Assembly: GCA_003254905.1 (NCBI GenBank)
Contig: QANU01015398.1
Location: forward strand, 2,326-66,325
Reading direction: 5' to 3'
DNA: 64,000 nucleotides
Source of the DNA: Nissolia schottii
Taxonomy: Eukaryota; Streptophyta; Magnoliopsida; Fabales; Fabaceae
The position numbers were made by a program, and so were the translations under genes. The number at the start of each line of letters is the position of its first letter. Within the stretch, counting starts at the first letter, position 1. The notes beneath the pieces are model-generated. The model was not told the DNA's origin and did no database searches. It saw only the letters and a list, made by a program, of their open reading frames with translations. Positions 25,701 to 40,200 of this stretch are shown in pieces.

Positions 25701-28700
25701 CTCCCACTATTCAATAGATTTTCCATTTCACTGGGATGGCTCTTCGAGTAGTAGTAGACCACCAGATTCTGCTCGTCAGTTCGCATTCCCGACGCTGAGA
25801 TCTGGACTGAAAGATGGAGGCTACCATCGTCTCCGGCGATAACGTCCTTGGTTGACTTGTTCGAATTGAGTGGTATTATTTCATCAATGGCATCATGGGT
25901 GATGGGAGGCTCGAGCTTGTCCTCGTGGCCTTGAAGGGATGCTCTCTCAACTAGTACTAAGCTTGGGAGGACCAAGCTCTGTTTCTGTCATGGCGCTAGT
26001 TTCGGGAAGCCCTCCTTCGTCGTTTTTAGCCCAGCATAGCCAAGGATCCTTATGGGCCACTCTTGCATTTGAAGCAGATTGGGCCTATGATGGACTACAT
26101 CGACCAATTTGAGAAGGTCTCTAGCCCAATGAAGGACATGGATCATGAGATATTGAAGAGCATCTTCGTTAATGGTCCAAGCCCGAGCTGTAGGCAAAGA
26201 TCAAAAGCTTAAAGTTGGTGACCTTAGCCTAAGTCAAGGATTGGCTCTCGTCCTTGAAGTGAGGAACAAGGAATGGAGGGGAAACATCAACCCCACTGAG
26301 CGAGGCACAACCACGAATCATGGATTCCACCCACCTTGTCCTATACCCTCTTAATGACCTATTTGGCCCAAGGAAGCACACCAGCCCAAACCTCCCGAGA
26401 GCTCACAAATTGAGAAACCTGCCGTGCTTCCTAATGGAAGCAAGCGTCTTAGTCAAGCGGAGCTTCAAGATCACAGCCCACGCGGGCTCTGTTTTAAGTC
26501 CAACGAGCGGTGGAGTGTGGATCACATATGCAAATTCCACCATTATAAGCTGCAATTGGTCGAGGACTCAGAGGATGAGTCCGATTCAATAGGAATTTCT
26601 TGACCCCGCGGAGGAGCTAGCTGACCCAAGCGTTGAACTCAAAGCCCTAAGAATTCCCCTTATGAGCTTGAAGAGATTAACCACAAAGAAATCTTTTAAG
26701 GTGGTGGGAACCTTAGTAGGGAGACAAGTGATGATCTTAATCGATTGGGGAGCCTCCGATAACTTTATCTCCTCTTGATTGGCTCAACAACTCAAGTTGC
26801 ATATTCATCTCACACTTCCTTATATGGTGGAAGTCGGCTTAAGTCACGAGGAAATGAGCCAAGGAGTCTGTCAACGAGTGGAAATCGAGGTACAAGGGAT
26901 CCACATCCTCCAGCACTTCCTGTTATTTGAGTTGGGAGGAATTGATGTTGTCCTGGGTGTGACTTAGTTGGCTAGCCTTGGTGACATAGTGGCTAATTTC
27001 CAAGAGCTCACGATGTGCTGGGAAGAGAAGGGAGTTAAGTGGAGGATTGAAGGCGATCCTGCTCTCATACGGACTCAGGCTTCTTGGAAGAGCACCTTAA
27101 AGGCACTTCAGGATTGTGGTGCAGGCTACTTCATCACCCAAGCAGATGGGAACTTTGAACCAGTAGCAGGGCTAATCATCTCCATAGAGACTCAGAAACT
27201 ATTGGATGAGTTTGATGATGTGTCACATGCCATCAGGGTTGCCTCCTCCCAGGGACCATGATCATGCCATTATCCTTAAGGAGGGAGCCCAAATACCACA
27301 TGTTCGACCCTATCGGTACCCATTCTCACAGAAGAATGAGATTGAGAAGATTGTGGGAGAGATGCTCGCAGCTGGCATCATGAGGCCAAGTATCACCCCA
27401 GTGATCTTAGTGAAAAAAAAGGATGGTGGATGGAGGTTCTGTGTTGATTACCGAGCTCTCAACAAGGTAACCGTCCTTGACAAATTCCACATTCCGTTGA
27501 TTGTAGAATTGTAGGATGAATTGTGTGGCGCCATGGTCTTTTCTAAGCTTGACCTTAAGTCTAGATACCATTAAATTCGCATGAAGGAGATGGATATTGA
27601 GAAGACAACATTTAGAACTCATGAATGGCATTACGAATTCCTTGTAATACCTTTCAGGCTCCCGCCACATATAAATCTCTCATGAACAAGATATTGAAGC
27701 CTTACCTGTGGCGATTTGTGTTGGTGTATTTTGATGATATACTCATCTTCAGCAAGAATGTGAGAGAGCACCGAGATCACTTGAGGGAAGTCCTAGAGGT
27801 TTTGAGGCAGAATATACATTAACAAGAAAAAATGAAGCTTCAAACAAGACAGATTAGAGTATCTGGGGCACATAGTATCAAGGGATGGAGTTTTTGCACA
27901 GCCTAAGAAGGTAGAAGCAATGCTAGCATGGCCTGTCCCTAAGGGCTTGAAGGTTCTGAGGGGGTTCTTGGGGTTAACAGGATACTACCGCAGGTTAGTG
28001 CAAGGATATGGTAAGGTTGTTGGCCTCTAACTCAACTATTGAAGAAGGACTATTTTGTGTGGAGCTTGGGAGCTCAAGTAGCTTTTGATAAGCTCAAAAC
28101 AGCCATGACCACCTTGCCCGTTTTAGCCGTGCCTCGTTTTGATGAAGAGTTTGTGATAGAAACGGATGCCTCTTAGAAGGGATTGGGGGCTGTGCTCATG
28201 CAGCGAGGGCAACCAATAGCATATAGGAATCACCCTTTCCAATAGAGCACAACAGAAATTGGTGTATGAAAGGGAACTTATGGCAATCGTCATGGCCATC
28301 TAAAAGTGGCGCCACTACTTGCTGGACAGGCGGGTTGTGGTGCACACCAACCAGAAAAGCTTGAAGTTTCTGGTAGATCAACGCATCATGAGCAGTGAGC
28401 AACAGAGATGGATGGCTAAGCTATTAGGATTTGATTTTGAAATCAAATATAAAGCTGGCAGTGATAACAGGGCAGCTGACGCTTTATCCTGGCAAATGAC
28501 TTGCAAGGCCATATCTTCAGTCACCTTCCATGCATGGGAAGGATTGGAAGATGAAGTGCGGCGGGACAGCAAGCTTAAGGGAATTTTACAGTTGCTGCTG
28601 CAGGGGGATAGTAACCACAGCGGATACATTTTGAAGGGAGGAAGGTTATATTACAAGGACCGGCTTGTTATTCCCAAGGGATCTCCAAGAATTCCCCTGA

Positions 28701-31700
28701 TTTTGCATGAATTTCACAACACGGCCATTGGAGGCCACTCTGGTTTTTTCTGAACGTAGAAGAGACTAGCAGGGTTGCTTTGTTGGGTGTTCTTGGGAAT
28801 TGGCATCTGACATCAAGCTTAGTTTCCCTTCCTTCCACCTTGAGGACAAGGTGGTAGTTCAGGAGGGGAGTATTGTAAGAGAGAATATTTCTAAGGGAGG
28901 ATTGAAGGTGTACAAAAGTAGGAAGTTGAGGGGTATAAAAGGAAATGAGGGAAATGTGCTCATGGGTGGAATTGGTGAGAGCAACCTCGCATAACAAACT
29001 GCTGACTCACCAAGTTTGTTATGCGAGCACTACTCAATGTATAGCAATTCCGTTGTATAGCAGAGAGAATGATGAGAGAGAGGTAGGCAGATTTTGGGTC
29101 TGTCTTGGGAGAGGAGAGTTGCTATAGTGCTCTGGATGTTGATTCCCTTGTAATTCCTTTTGGCCAAGTTTCTCAATAGTACATTCTCTTCCATTCTATT
29201 ATTTGTCTATTGCTGTATCTTTCAGGCTACTACAAAAATAAATGTAGCAGTTGATAAATTGCCCCAATTCCGGTGTTGCAAGTTAAATCATCCTCATGCT
29301 GGCCCACAGCATGTTGGCACAATTCATATAGGTTCAGAGAGGTATGTTTAAATTGAATTATTATTTAATCTATCGTGAGTTTATGCAGTCTTATCAGTAT
29401 GTACATTTTCTGCAGTCATATTCTGTATGGACAGTTGCAAACTGTTTATTTTCAGAAAATGTTAGTTTTTCTTTACCCTTGTTAATTTCTATCCAGCATG
29501 GAGGAGATTCACTCTGCATCTCAAGATGCTGTGAATGGAGTCCCATCACGAAGACCAGTTATTGAGATGACAATTCCCTCTGTACTGGACAAAACCATAT
29601 CTCCACCTGGTAAACTCTTCAATTAAAAACGTCCGTATATGTTCCGTTTATAAGGGAAAGTTTAGTTACTTTGCTTTCCAATATTAATGCTCTTGCTACA
29701 TTTATTCCGATTATTTCTATAAAATTTGTAGGTGTGTGTTTATCAGCCCATGCATATAAATATTTATATTATGTTGAATGTTAAAAACAAGAGTAATGTA
29801 CATTAGAAACTTAGCAATGAGCACTACTACAAACTAAGCAATAATTAACTAGTCTAGGAATATGTAAAAGCCACATGATTAATATGTACATAATTCTAAC
29901 ACTTCTACTGCAGTGTATATGTCAGATGTGCCAAGCTTGTTACAAATAGATACCACCGGATGTCTTCTAAGGGATTTAGTTTAGTGAATACATTAGCTAG
30001 CCAGTCATTGGAATTAACAAAACCTGTTGTGGTTTCACTTGAGAGGACTTCTTCTCAAACAATATGACAATCTATCTGTTTTGGTTCTTTAATGGAAAAC
30101 TAGATTGGATGTAGAAAAAGGTGTTGTATATTATACAAAAGAGGTTACTGAAGGCCATCTTAAATAGGCCAGCAATTACAGTTATAGAATAAAATCATTA
30201 CAGATATAAAATAAAATCCTATCCCGAGAATCAAGGAGGAAATATTCTCCTCTTAAATATAGAATGAAATTACAGTTATACAATCTGCACAGATTAGGAA
30301 AGGATTATGACCATGAAATCAGGATATTTTCCTGAGATGTGGCCCAGATCTTCCAACAGAAACTGTGTAATGTAGCTTGATTGTGTCACAAGCAGTTTCA
30401 TCTCCTTAAATTTCATTGCACTGTTAACATTGACTTTGTTTTGTCTTCAGCATTCCGTTGAATTTCTATAACCAAATGACCAGAACAGGAAACTTGGCTT
30501 CTGTTTCAGCACTCTATAAAGTTAATTGATCTGTATTTGGTGCCTTCATAATCTGTGAAGTATGTTAATAACATCTACTTTATAAATCTGTTTTATTCAT
30601 AGGTATGCATGTGATCAACTTGTTTGTGCAGTATACACCCTACAAACCGTTGGATGGTGACTGGACAGATCATGACTACAGAGTTAGTTTATTTCTATTT
30701 CAGATGTTTTTGTTGGATTGATTTTCTTCTTTTATGTTATGCGTTTGTGTGCGCTATATGCACATGCTAAAACTATTAGTTGAATATTTTATGTTGAAGG
30801 TGCTTCATTATATCTTATGTTTCTTATCAATCCTTCCTCAGGAATCATTTGCGCAAAAATGCTTCTCATTGATTGACGAATATGCCCCTGGCTTCAGCAC
30901 ATCAGTTGTTGGTTATGACATGCTGACTCCACCAGACCTTGAAAGGGAAATTGGTTTGACCGGTAACTTAGCTATAATCACCTAAAGAAAAACCTATGGA
31001 GTTGATATTTGTTCTAGTAAATATAAACAAAATTGCATTTTCTAGGGCACAAAATCTGAAATTAGTTGATAGAAATGAGCTGTTATTATTATTATTATTG
31101 GTTTTATTATTATTTCGAAAGACAAAGAGATCCTCCTGAAGAAAATATTAAACAACCAAGAGAGTAAAAAAAAATCATTAATTGAGAAAAGTTTCCCAAT
31201 CCCTGACTGTATGCGTTTATGTTCTACTAGAAAGCAGTGTTACATTGTCGCTATTATCATTTAATCTTCTTTCTCTCTCTCTCTCCCCCCCCCTCCTTTT
31301 GTTTTTTCGTATTTTTTCCTTTTTCTTTGCTCTGCAGGAGGGAATATATTTCATGGTGCTATGGGATTGGATTCTCTTTTCCTCACTCGACCTGTTAAAG
31401 GATGGTAATATAACTTATGGAAATAGCTAAATATTAGTTATATGTTCTTGAACACTATGCATGTATTCATTTCTCAATGAGACCATATATAATGCTGCTA
31501 GGTAACCTAAGGACCTAAGCTATTCAACCACACCTATCATTCCACAATCCCCATTTTCTTTAATTTTCCTACAAATTCAACAAGGTACAAGAGTGATACC
31601 ATCCTCCATAACCAGTACCATCCCTTTTTGCTGCTAGGTTCCTAAATAAATCTAGAACTCTATTAACATCATTAATCCTAACTCCCCTAGAGTCCAATTC

Positions 31701-34700
31701 GCTTTTCTAATACACAACTTCAAGCCCTTAAAATCCTTGTTCTCTTCTGGTGGTTTTAGTGCTTTATTCCCGTGCTTATCACTATTTCTGCACTTGGTGC
31801 TCCATTTTCGACGAGGTATTTACCGTTGACGACCCATTGATCCACAACTCCTCCACTGTGCTTTATTCCAATGTTTTTGGAGTTGTTCCCTTGAGATGAA
31901 TGTGCCTCCCCCAACTACACCATCTTTGGCGAGCTACCCACTGCTGGAAAACCACCACAGACAATCTCAGACAGTGTAGATCTCTCACAACCCAACATAG
32001 TCATGACAGGCGCATAAGGGACATTGTCTCCTAGCAAACCTGCTCAGAGTTTTGTTTAGGTTATGTTTCTGAAAACATTAATGCTCGTAAAATACCTTAA
32101 AACAAATATGAATTCTTTCTCCCCAAAACATCTTTGTATGCAAATATCATGCTTTGGAAACATTGCACAATAATTTGTCATAAATCTTTACTCGTGAGCT
32201 GATGAGCTAAACTAATACACGCTGTAAATAATGAATTGATCCAAGGACCTTGTTTGTGTTCAACTAGAGCAACACTTTTGACTCTGAACAATTAAAACAC
32301 AAACTGTACACTCACATCGGACAAGCTCTAAAACATAAACCTAGTAACATGTTGAAAACATAATTTTTCATAACTAAGATGAGTTAGAATGACATTGCCT
32401 AGTCAAAGATCAAGGAACCTTGGTTGTGCGCTAAAGAACTCGGATTCCATGAAGAGCTGCTTCAGGGGAATGACATTGGGGGTACTGGCAAAGGCACTCT
32501 AACCGCCATGTTAGGATGTGTATGAGATGAGCGAGTTAGGTTGAATGATACGTTACCTTGAAATCGTAGGTGAATCATGCTTTCATAATTGGGTTTGCAT
32601 GACCCGCACGCTAAGTGGCGTGGGATAGTTAGTTAGGCGAGTCTCAGGGATCTCACTTCCTCATTACTCAAATCCCAGGAATCTCGCTCTTTCGTTAGGT
32701 TAGTTAGCCCTGGTTTGTTAGTTATCCGCGCTATTAATCTTGGAATAACTTTACTTATTCCTATAGGCCAACTCGGACCCCTTAATGGGCCGAGATCAGA
32801 CAATGGAGCCTAGTTTTGAAGCCAAACTATTGGGCCAGGGATTTTGTCCTGTAACAATTGGCCCCAGCCCCAGTTAGTGTAAACATCACATCTAATCGCC
32901 TTGATGCACGCAACCTATCGCCTCGTCTGTTGCAATAATGATGGCTAGCAGTGGCAAAGAGATGCTTTTAACCCTGTCTTTCGAGCTTAAGGACTATGAT
33001 GCCCCCATTTCCATTTGGACAAAGACACGTCCCTCCCTAGTTGGTGAGGTTTAAAAATCGTTCTTCTTCCCTCTTTTTTCATTTCCTCTTCTTCACTTTC
33101 CTTGTTTTGTCTTTCTTCTTCTGCGAGCTCATTCTCTACATCTCTCCTCATTTCCTCGTTCATTTCGTTGCTGGTTTAGGCACGAAACCGTTATCATCGC
33201 TGCTTCTTCTAGGTTCGCTCCTATGTTTATATTTTCGTCAGAAGTTCTTATTTCTTAATCGTCTTCTTCGCGTTTTTATTTGTTTTGTAACCCTAGGATA
33301 GATGACTTTCAGTTTCCTATAATCTTGTGGATTTTCTTCTATTTCTTTTGTGAATTTTGTCCGTGTTGGCTTATGCTATCTAAGGTTTTGGGGGCAATTC
33401 CCTCCATAATTGTAGATTTGGATCCTTTAATGGTAGGGAATATCTAGTAGAGAGTTTTTTTCCCTTTTACTAGGTTTTCGGGTAGAATTGGGATCGTCAT
33501 CTGTAATACTAGTGTACAATTCTCTTGTAAATATGGTGGAACATAATTTCGGATACCCCGATATGTCCTTGCAACGCCTAGATGCCCAATAGTATGCCTG
33601 GGCCACCCAAGAGGTGTTGTTTTTTCCTTCCAAGATGAGTAAGGGTGAGGTGACCGACTACGGGATGGAGAAGGAATTACGTGTCGAGGTGTCTGGGATG
33701 GAGATTTCAAAGTACGATGCACAAAGAAGCACAGACGAGTGTGCTTTGGATGCAAGGATGACACCAAGAGTTTCTTTTTTATGTATGAAACACACTTCTC
33801 TGGGGTCGAAGTGCATTTACCGTGTAACATCCCGCTTTTTACTTAGTAAAGATTTCGCATAATAGATAAATATACAAGTAATTTAATTATACGAGAGTTT
33901 TGAATCCCCAATTTTATTTCCCAAAAATGTTAATTAAGGTAATAGTTCACGATTCCGCGAAATTCCACAGACACCAGAATATTTACCTTCCATTGCTGGA
34001 ATTTAATCATGTATCAAAGGTATCAGTAGAGAACACCTTTATGAGGCTAAATTTACGAATACCTTGGTGGACTTAAATTTCTTATAAGAAAAATTAGTAG
34101 ATCACAATGGTGTGATCGGAATATTTTAGGACACCCATACACGAAGTACATGAACAGCTAACAACCAAACACGATCAAACGCGATCAGAATTTGGTCTCA
34201 AATTGAAGAAGCCAAATTTCGGCCAGCTCCTAGAAGAATCACATGGCACACACCTACACAAAAGGATAAAAACAAGAAGGCATAAATCTACAAGCTTCCA
34301 TGGTGACTAAGCATGATGACATCATTGCTTATATCATGCTTACACCATTATTCATTTAATTTTCATTTAATTTTTCCCCCAAAAATGAAAGAGTAGGTCG
34401 GCCACAAGGGCTATATAAAGCCTCCTGAAACACCCTAGCTAGTTGGCCTATGCTTAAGTCATAGACTTCCCAGCTAGGTGGTGCTCTTCGGGTGCTACGA
34501 ACCATTATGGTTCTATATCCTGCGTTGAAATTAGGGTTCACAAAATATGGGCCAATTTAAAAAAATTTCTTTCAATCATACTATGGAAAATAAAGAGCCA
34601 TACGCATCATACATCGCATAATATTATCGTAAAAAGGTAAGAGAAACGAGTACGTACCTGGCGCACGACGAGTACTCGAAGAAAGTACACATACGACCCA

Positions 34701-37186
34701 AAGATTACACATATAATTATACATTGATATTATCATAACATACTGTTCTCCTATGAACATGCATACATAATTATCACCCTGTATACAATAAGACACCTAT
34801 AAACATAACTTACGTACACGGATGAGAACTACCCATTGTGTGTACGGTACACATCTACCACTACAAACACTGATGGGGTCCTGCTGCAGCTACTCGTCGG
34901 AATCCTCCTCTCGCTCTGCGGGGTCCTCCTCTCCCGCCACCTCATCCTCACTCGAGATGTCCGTCACCGCGGTGAAATCGCGAGGCACGAATCTGCGTGG
35001 TAGCACTGGAACCCTCTTCCTGGCGGTGGTACGTCGTCCTCGTCTCTGGTCGAGCAATGTAGACGGCTCCGGATCTGCAATGGGCTCAGGCACTGGCTCT
35101 GGCCTCGGCGGAGGAAGGTCACCCTTTCCGTTAACGTGGATGGGATCGCGGCTACTACTCCCCAGGCGCTCATCGACCCAGATGGGGCGTATGGGGGAGG
35201 ATCCAAGCCCTCGAAGCCTACGTCTAGACGGCTCCGGAGTATCTCCCGGCATGTTAGCAGGGGCAAAAGTGCTGTTCTCAAGCAAAGTGTAGGTGCGGTT
35301 GTTGCGTTGTCACGATCGGGTAAACAACCATACGTCCTTAGCAAGCGGCGATGACATGTCTGTGAACTGGAGTCATACACGAGTAGGGATAAGAACGACT
35401 TCGTTCTTAGTGGAAACTCGGCGTGGCTTCTATAGTTCAATTACTCGGGTAGAGTCCAGGCCACTCAGGAAAACCCCTACGTGTCATCCATACTAACCTC
35501 CTACCAGTTATTATCTTAGACCTACATCCTGAGTAGCTTTACCTAAGTTACTAGGTGATTGGATTACTACTCTTGTTGTTACTTAGGCTTCGTGCTCATT
35601 AACTGTACGTTGCTACTAAAGACATACTATTCGTCTTGGGTCGTTCCCTTGACGATACATAATGTATGAACATGTATACATAATGCATAAACATATATAC
35701 ATACATATTCTCATACATTCAATCTCGAAATAATACATGGGACTATATAGTGCATGAGGGAATCTGGAAATCTCTTACGCATACCGGCTCACCCGGGTTA
35801 GCGTCCTTCTTCTTAGTCCTTTCACCCATGTAACTGTGGTCCTAGGTTACAACCTCTTTCTTGTCGCTATTGTATCGACCAGGTAGCGCTCTTTATCGGA
35901 ATGGTAGCTAATCATGTGAAGCTCATAGGAGGAAATCATCGAATACAACAGGTGCAACCATCCCCCTTACAGGAATGCCGAGGGACCGGCCCTTGGGCGC
36001 GATCAGGCATGGTCGTCTTTCTCTATACTCTTCTCTTTAATGGGGTCCCCCTTTCATTCTTACAGGACATGTCCTGTTCTCTTTCTTTTCTTTCGGGCCT
36101 TGGTCCGTACTCTTTACTTTCTGAACCAGGTCTCTCTACCTGCGTTGCTCTGACCAACTCAGCTTGCCGAATTGGTGAGGGGCGTGTCTGTAAGACGTGC
36201 CAAGAGAATGGGATCTTCCTAATCATATAACTATTGACTCTGACTAAGGCCGTCCGAATCCTCGCTAATTGGGGCCTTAGTACTCTGCTTTATTTCCTAA
36301 GGTTAAATTATACACCTTTAAATTTACGTGAATACCTCTAGTGATCTAGGGTCGTCCTAACTCCTATGACGGCCCTTCTCTCATGATGCATGCTCTCTTG
36401 TAACAAAGCAGGCATACCCTTGCTCATTGGACTCCTTGGAACCACTAAAATCTCAAGTCCCTCAGGTTTCATTCGAATGTCTAGGGTTACATTCGAATGA
36501 ATCCCCGCGAGTTCTTTCATTCGATTGAAATGGGGTTTCAATCGATTGAAACCTTTAGAATTCTTTCATTCGAATGAACTTGGGATTCAATCGACTGAAA
36601 TCCGAAGTTTTTCCTTCATTCGATTGAATAAGAATTCAATCGATTGAAATCTCAAAATTTGCTTTCATCCAATTGAAAACTCCATTCGATCGATTGAAAG
36701 CTTATGGAATAGGGTCCCGAGACTTCAGTTCTCCATTTCTCCAGAGGTTTACTATTCCTAGGGTTCCAATCAGTACAGTTATGCATTTCATTCATCAAAA
36801 TTCCCAAAACCCTTTTCACCCTATACTTCCCCAAAATACTAACATTTTTACAGTCCAATGCACAAAATAACATATACACAGTTAAAAATTTAAACCACAT
36901 AGACAGTGGGCTTAGAGTTACCCACGTCCGATGGAGATTCCGGTTGGATATCTTCGATGCTCGCAGCGTCCTGGTTGCAACGACGTGCTCCGGCGATTTT
37001 TCCGAGATTTCGGCAAGAAACCGAGATGTGTCCGAACGGGATGGTGTTTGTGAAAGTGACCGAAAGCTACGTAAAATTTTCTGAAGTAACGTGGTTATTT
37101 ATAGCCACCACTGTGGCCATTTTTCTTTTTCTTTCTTTTTCATTTCTTTCTTCTGTTGCTTTGTTATTATTATTTATTTATTTATA

Positions 37187-37229
<43 letters not shown>

Positions 37230-40200
37230 TCTCCTGATGGAGATAGAAAACCTCACTAGGACTAGTTCCAGTTTCGCTTGATCGCGTTTTGTCCAATTTA
37301 TCCCACATCCGGTTGTCTTAAAAATATTCCGGACGTACCTTTGTGATCCATAAATTTTTCCTTTCGATCAGGGAGTTGCTGCTCAGGGATTTTTGACACT
37401 CTGGCCCAGTCAAGAACTGCCACGGGTGGTTCCCAGTGTCCGGAACATTTCCCGTTCGAGCCGAAACTCTTCCGACGACTCTGGAAAATTTATAGGGCCC
37501 CGAAACCTAACACTTACCCCTAAGTCCCTGAGGGTTTGGAGGTTTAATTCCCCGTCCCCCATTTCTCAATGCCTCTTGACCGTTTTTGATGGCGTGGCCG
37601 ACGAGCTTTCCGGACCGGACGAATTCGGGATGTTACACCTCCCATGGCTCTTGCCATTGTCATACCCAAGAGCTTGCATACACAAACTCTGTCGTTACTC
37701 TGCCGAAGCAGAAACACAGCACCTTGCTACACAAGCCTTAACGCGATTTTTTCTATAGTTTCCCACAACATTGTTCCTCTAGATTCTTCCTAGTTCTCCT
37801 AAAGGAAACCATAGCCCACGTACCCTAAAACTGGTTCTGTAGCAAGCCACACGAACACTCAAGACACTGGAGTTTTCCAGGGTTTTTACTGAATTATTTG
37901 CAGTAGCGTTTACATGTGGGTAAACTGACTATCTACTGTCTATGTGGCTTGTTATGATAATTTGTGTGTAGTTTATGTTAGGTTTATGATGTTGAGACTT
38001 ATGAACGAATAATTGGAAACTGTTGATGCATATCTGTGAATTGGTTGGAATACGACTGTGTTTGTTATGCTTAGAATTTTGATGGTGAAACAATGATTTT
38101 GGAAAGGTTTTTAAAAGATGAAAAGTTAAGTTTCAATGGAAAATGTTGAGAGAAACTTAGGTTTTGGTAAGGACTCAAGGAATAGTGCATGGAATTGTGT
38201 TGAATATGCTGCTGATTTTCTTGAACAGACCTGTGGTCATTCGAATGACTAGGCAATGGTCATTCGAATGGCTCACCAATTTCACTAAACCGAGAGCAAA
38301 ATATTCTAGTCATTTGAATGAATTGGACTCTATCAATCGAATGACCTATTTTATGCACCAACTTGGGAGCAATAACAGTCTCAATACTAGTATTCATTCG
38401 AATGACTCTTGATAGGTCATTCGAATGACTCTTGATAGGTCATTCGAATGACTAGGTTTTTTAGATTCAATAGTCTCAGTATCAATAGTCATTCGAATGA
38501 CTCTTGATAGGTCATTCGAATGACTAGGGTATCAGTATCAACTATGTTAATGTTATGATGCATCATGAGGAGATGAGTTATCATTAGAGTATTAGGACAA
38601 CCTTAGATAACTAGATAGATTTTCACTTAAATAAGACAAGTTCATAATTGAACATAAGGGCACAAGTGGCTCGGAACACCTTAATGATGAACTTAGTTAT
38701 ATGACTAGGAAAATCCCCTCTCTTGGCATGTCCAACGGACAAGCTCCTCGCTAATCCCGCAAGATGTATTAGTTAATGATGCGAACGCAGGCTTAGACCT
38801 GACTTTATGTTGAAGTTAAAAAGAAAGGAAGAAAAGATGAATACTTAAGGACATGACGTCACAAAGTCCTAACAAATACACTTCTGGTTGCATCGATAGG
38901 ACAGACCAGAAAGTGAGATTACACCCCTAGTCGCGTTGATAGGGCAGGCTTGAGAGAAAGAGATCCATTCCTGGTCGCGTCGATAAGGTAGGCTCCTCAC
39001 CATCCCACAAGTAGGATGGTTATTCCCTATCTTTGTTCGATGATTTATGGCATAGTGCACTCGTGGTTCGCTACCACTCAGGTTATAGCACTGTCTGTAA
39101 CACCTTAGCTAGCTAGTCTACGCTCAAGTCGCAAACTCGCTCACTAAGTTGTTATCTGCTTTGGTTGGGATAATACTTAGTCCCATATATACGTTTAAAA
39201 ATATAGTTACCCAAAATATGGACTAATTTAAACCTTTCCTTATACGTGTCATAATGTAAACTAGAGCCTTGCTCACGCGTAACATATATTGCGAGTGGTA
39301 ACGTAACATACTTTAACTAACATTTATTAGACATATTCAGCATTCATAGCAATATAACAAGTGGCCTATATCATATATGCACAAGCAGTTACACAAATAA
39401 TATCATAGTCGTCATGTACAAGTATTAATACAATAGTATAAACATGTAGCTGACTATCTAAGGCTATCATAACATTTCTAACTTAACACTGGCAATCTTG
39501 CTCCTCGTTTGTCTCTTCCTGGTACTACTCCCCTGGGATTTATGTTTCTTGTCCAATGTCTGCCCCTAGAGTCACAAATGAGTGGGGTGAGAACATTGCG
39601 TTCTCAGTGGGAAAAACCTTGGGCTCTGGATAACTTCTTATTCTCATTTATGGTCCAAGCCGCTCAGGGATTTCTAAGTGTCACAGTTATACTACATCCC
39701 TACTAGTTATTAATATTCATCCTAAGCCTGAGTAGCTTTATCTATGTTACTAGGTGACTGAGGGAACCTATTCTTTCATTATCTACGTCATTTGTTCTCT
39801 ATTCTAACTCTTAAGGCTGAAGTCACATACTACCACATAATTCACATAGCTACAATTACTGCCTCAAAACCTTCCTTCTCTGAAAACCATTTTTCTTTAT
39901 AAGCTTCAGCTTACATCCACTTATAACCGTGTCCATTTTAATTATAAGCTTCTTCTCGCATCCACTTATGTACAATTATATCACATATCACATAGCTTTC
40001 ATATACTCAAGTCCAGCTCCCTTGCAGTGGTGGCCATACGACTATAAACTGCTTTCTAACTCAATATCGTTCAGGACCAGGCAGCGCTTAACCTGAGTGG
40101 TTCTGCTTCCCACGAAATAGTCATCACCCAACGATAGGAGTAACCATTCTTCTGCTTCGAATGGTGAAAGGATCTATTGTAACATCCCCCTTTCTCCTTA

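Larger units (their letters stand above)
25056..29224 (+). mobile_element. Ty3/gypsy retrotransposon inserted at the intron 9/exon 10 boundary
   Basis: LTRs are 25056-25406 and 28874-29224, 351 bp each. They start TGTAAGAGAG and end TATCTTTCA, with about 34 differences counted by eye. The target duplication is GGCTA (25051-25055 and 29225-29229). The primer-binding site TGGTATCAAGAGC starts at 25409. A purine tract (CAGGAGGGGAG) lies at 28860-28870. The interior holds degraded gag, protease, RT and RNase H. It is non-functional, since the integrase core is missing and stops are frequent. It has the same orientation as the gene. Confidence 0.95.
34426..37637 (-). mobile_element. Family A LTR unit A5, complete, with target duplication
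   Basis: Bounded by TGAAACACCCTAGCTAG at 34426 and GGGATGTTACA ending 37637. CCTCC flanks both sides (34421-34425 and 37638-37642). It is 3,212 bp. Minus-strand TATAAATA lies at 37096-37103, an ATTCGAATG / TTCAATCGATTGAA array at 36470-36700, and the acidic ORF at 34890-35357. It landed just past the TATA box of A4, in inverted orientation. Confidence 0.93.
33823..39095 (+). mobile_element. Family A LTR unit A4 (interrupted by A5, truncated by A6)
   Basis: Starts TGTAACATCCCGC at 33823, with a TATA box CTATATAAAG at 34411-34420. It is interrupted by A5 and resumes at 37643. A donor-like GTGGGTAAAC lies at about 37917-37925, and a dense CATTCGAATG array at 38236-38530. The usual CATCATGAGG, CTCTTGGCATGTC and CTACCACTCAGG blocks follow. 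It is then cut at 39095 by A6. The acidic-ORF end is missing. Confidence 0.82.

Noticed and set aside
32941..33301. Possible host gene start in intron 14 ([10 protein letters not shown]...)
   Set aside because: The frame closes after 36 codons, the following Phe/Leu-rich frame is T-rich leader-like sequence, and nothing downstream continues it.
38236..38530. CRISPR-like appearance of evenly spaced palindromic repeats
   Set aside because: Plant nuclear DNA. The repeats are 10-bp palindromes with repeated, not unique, spacers, and the array belongs to an LTR family.
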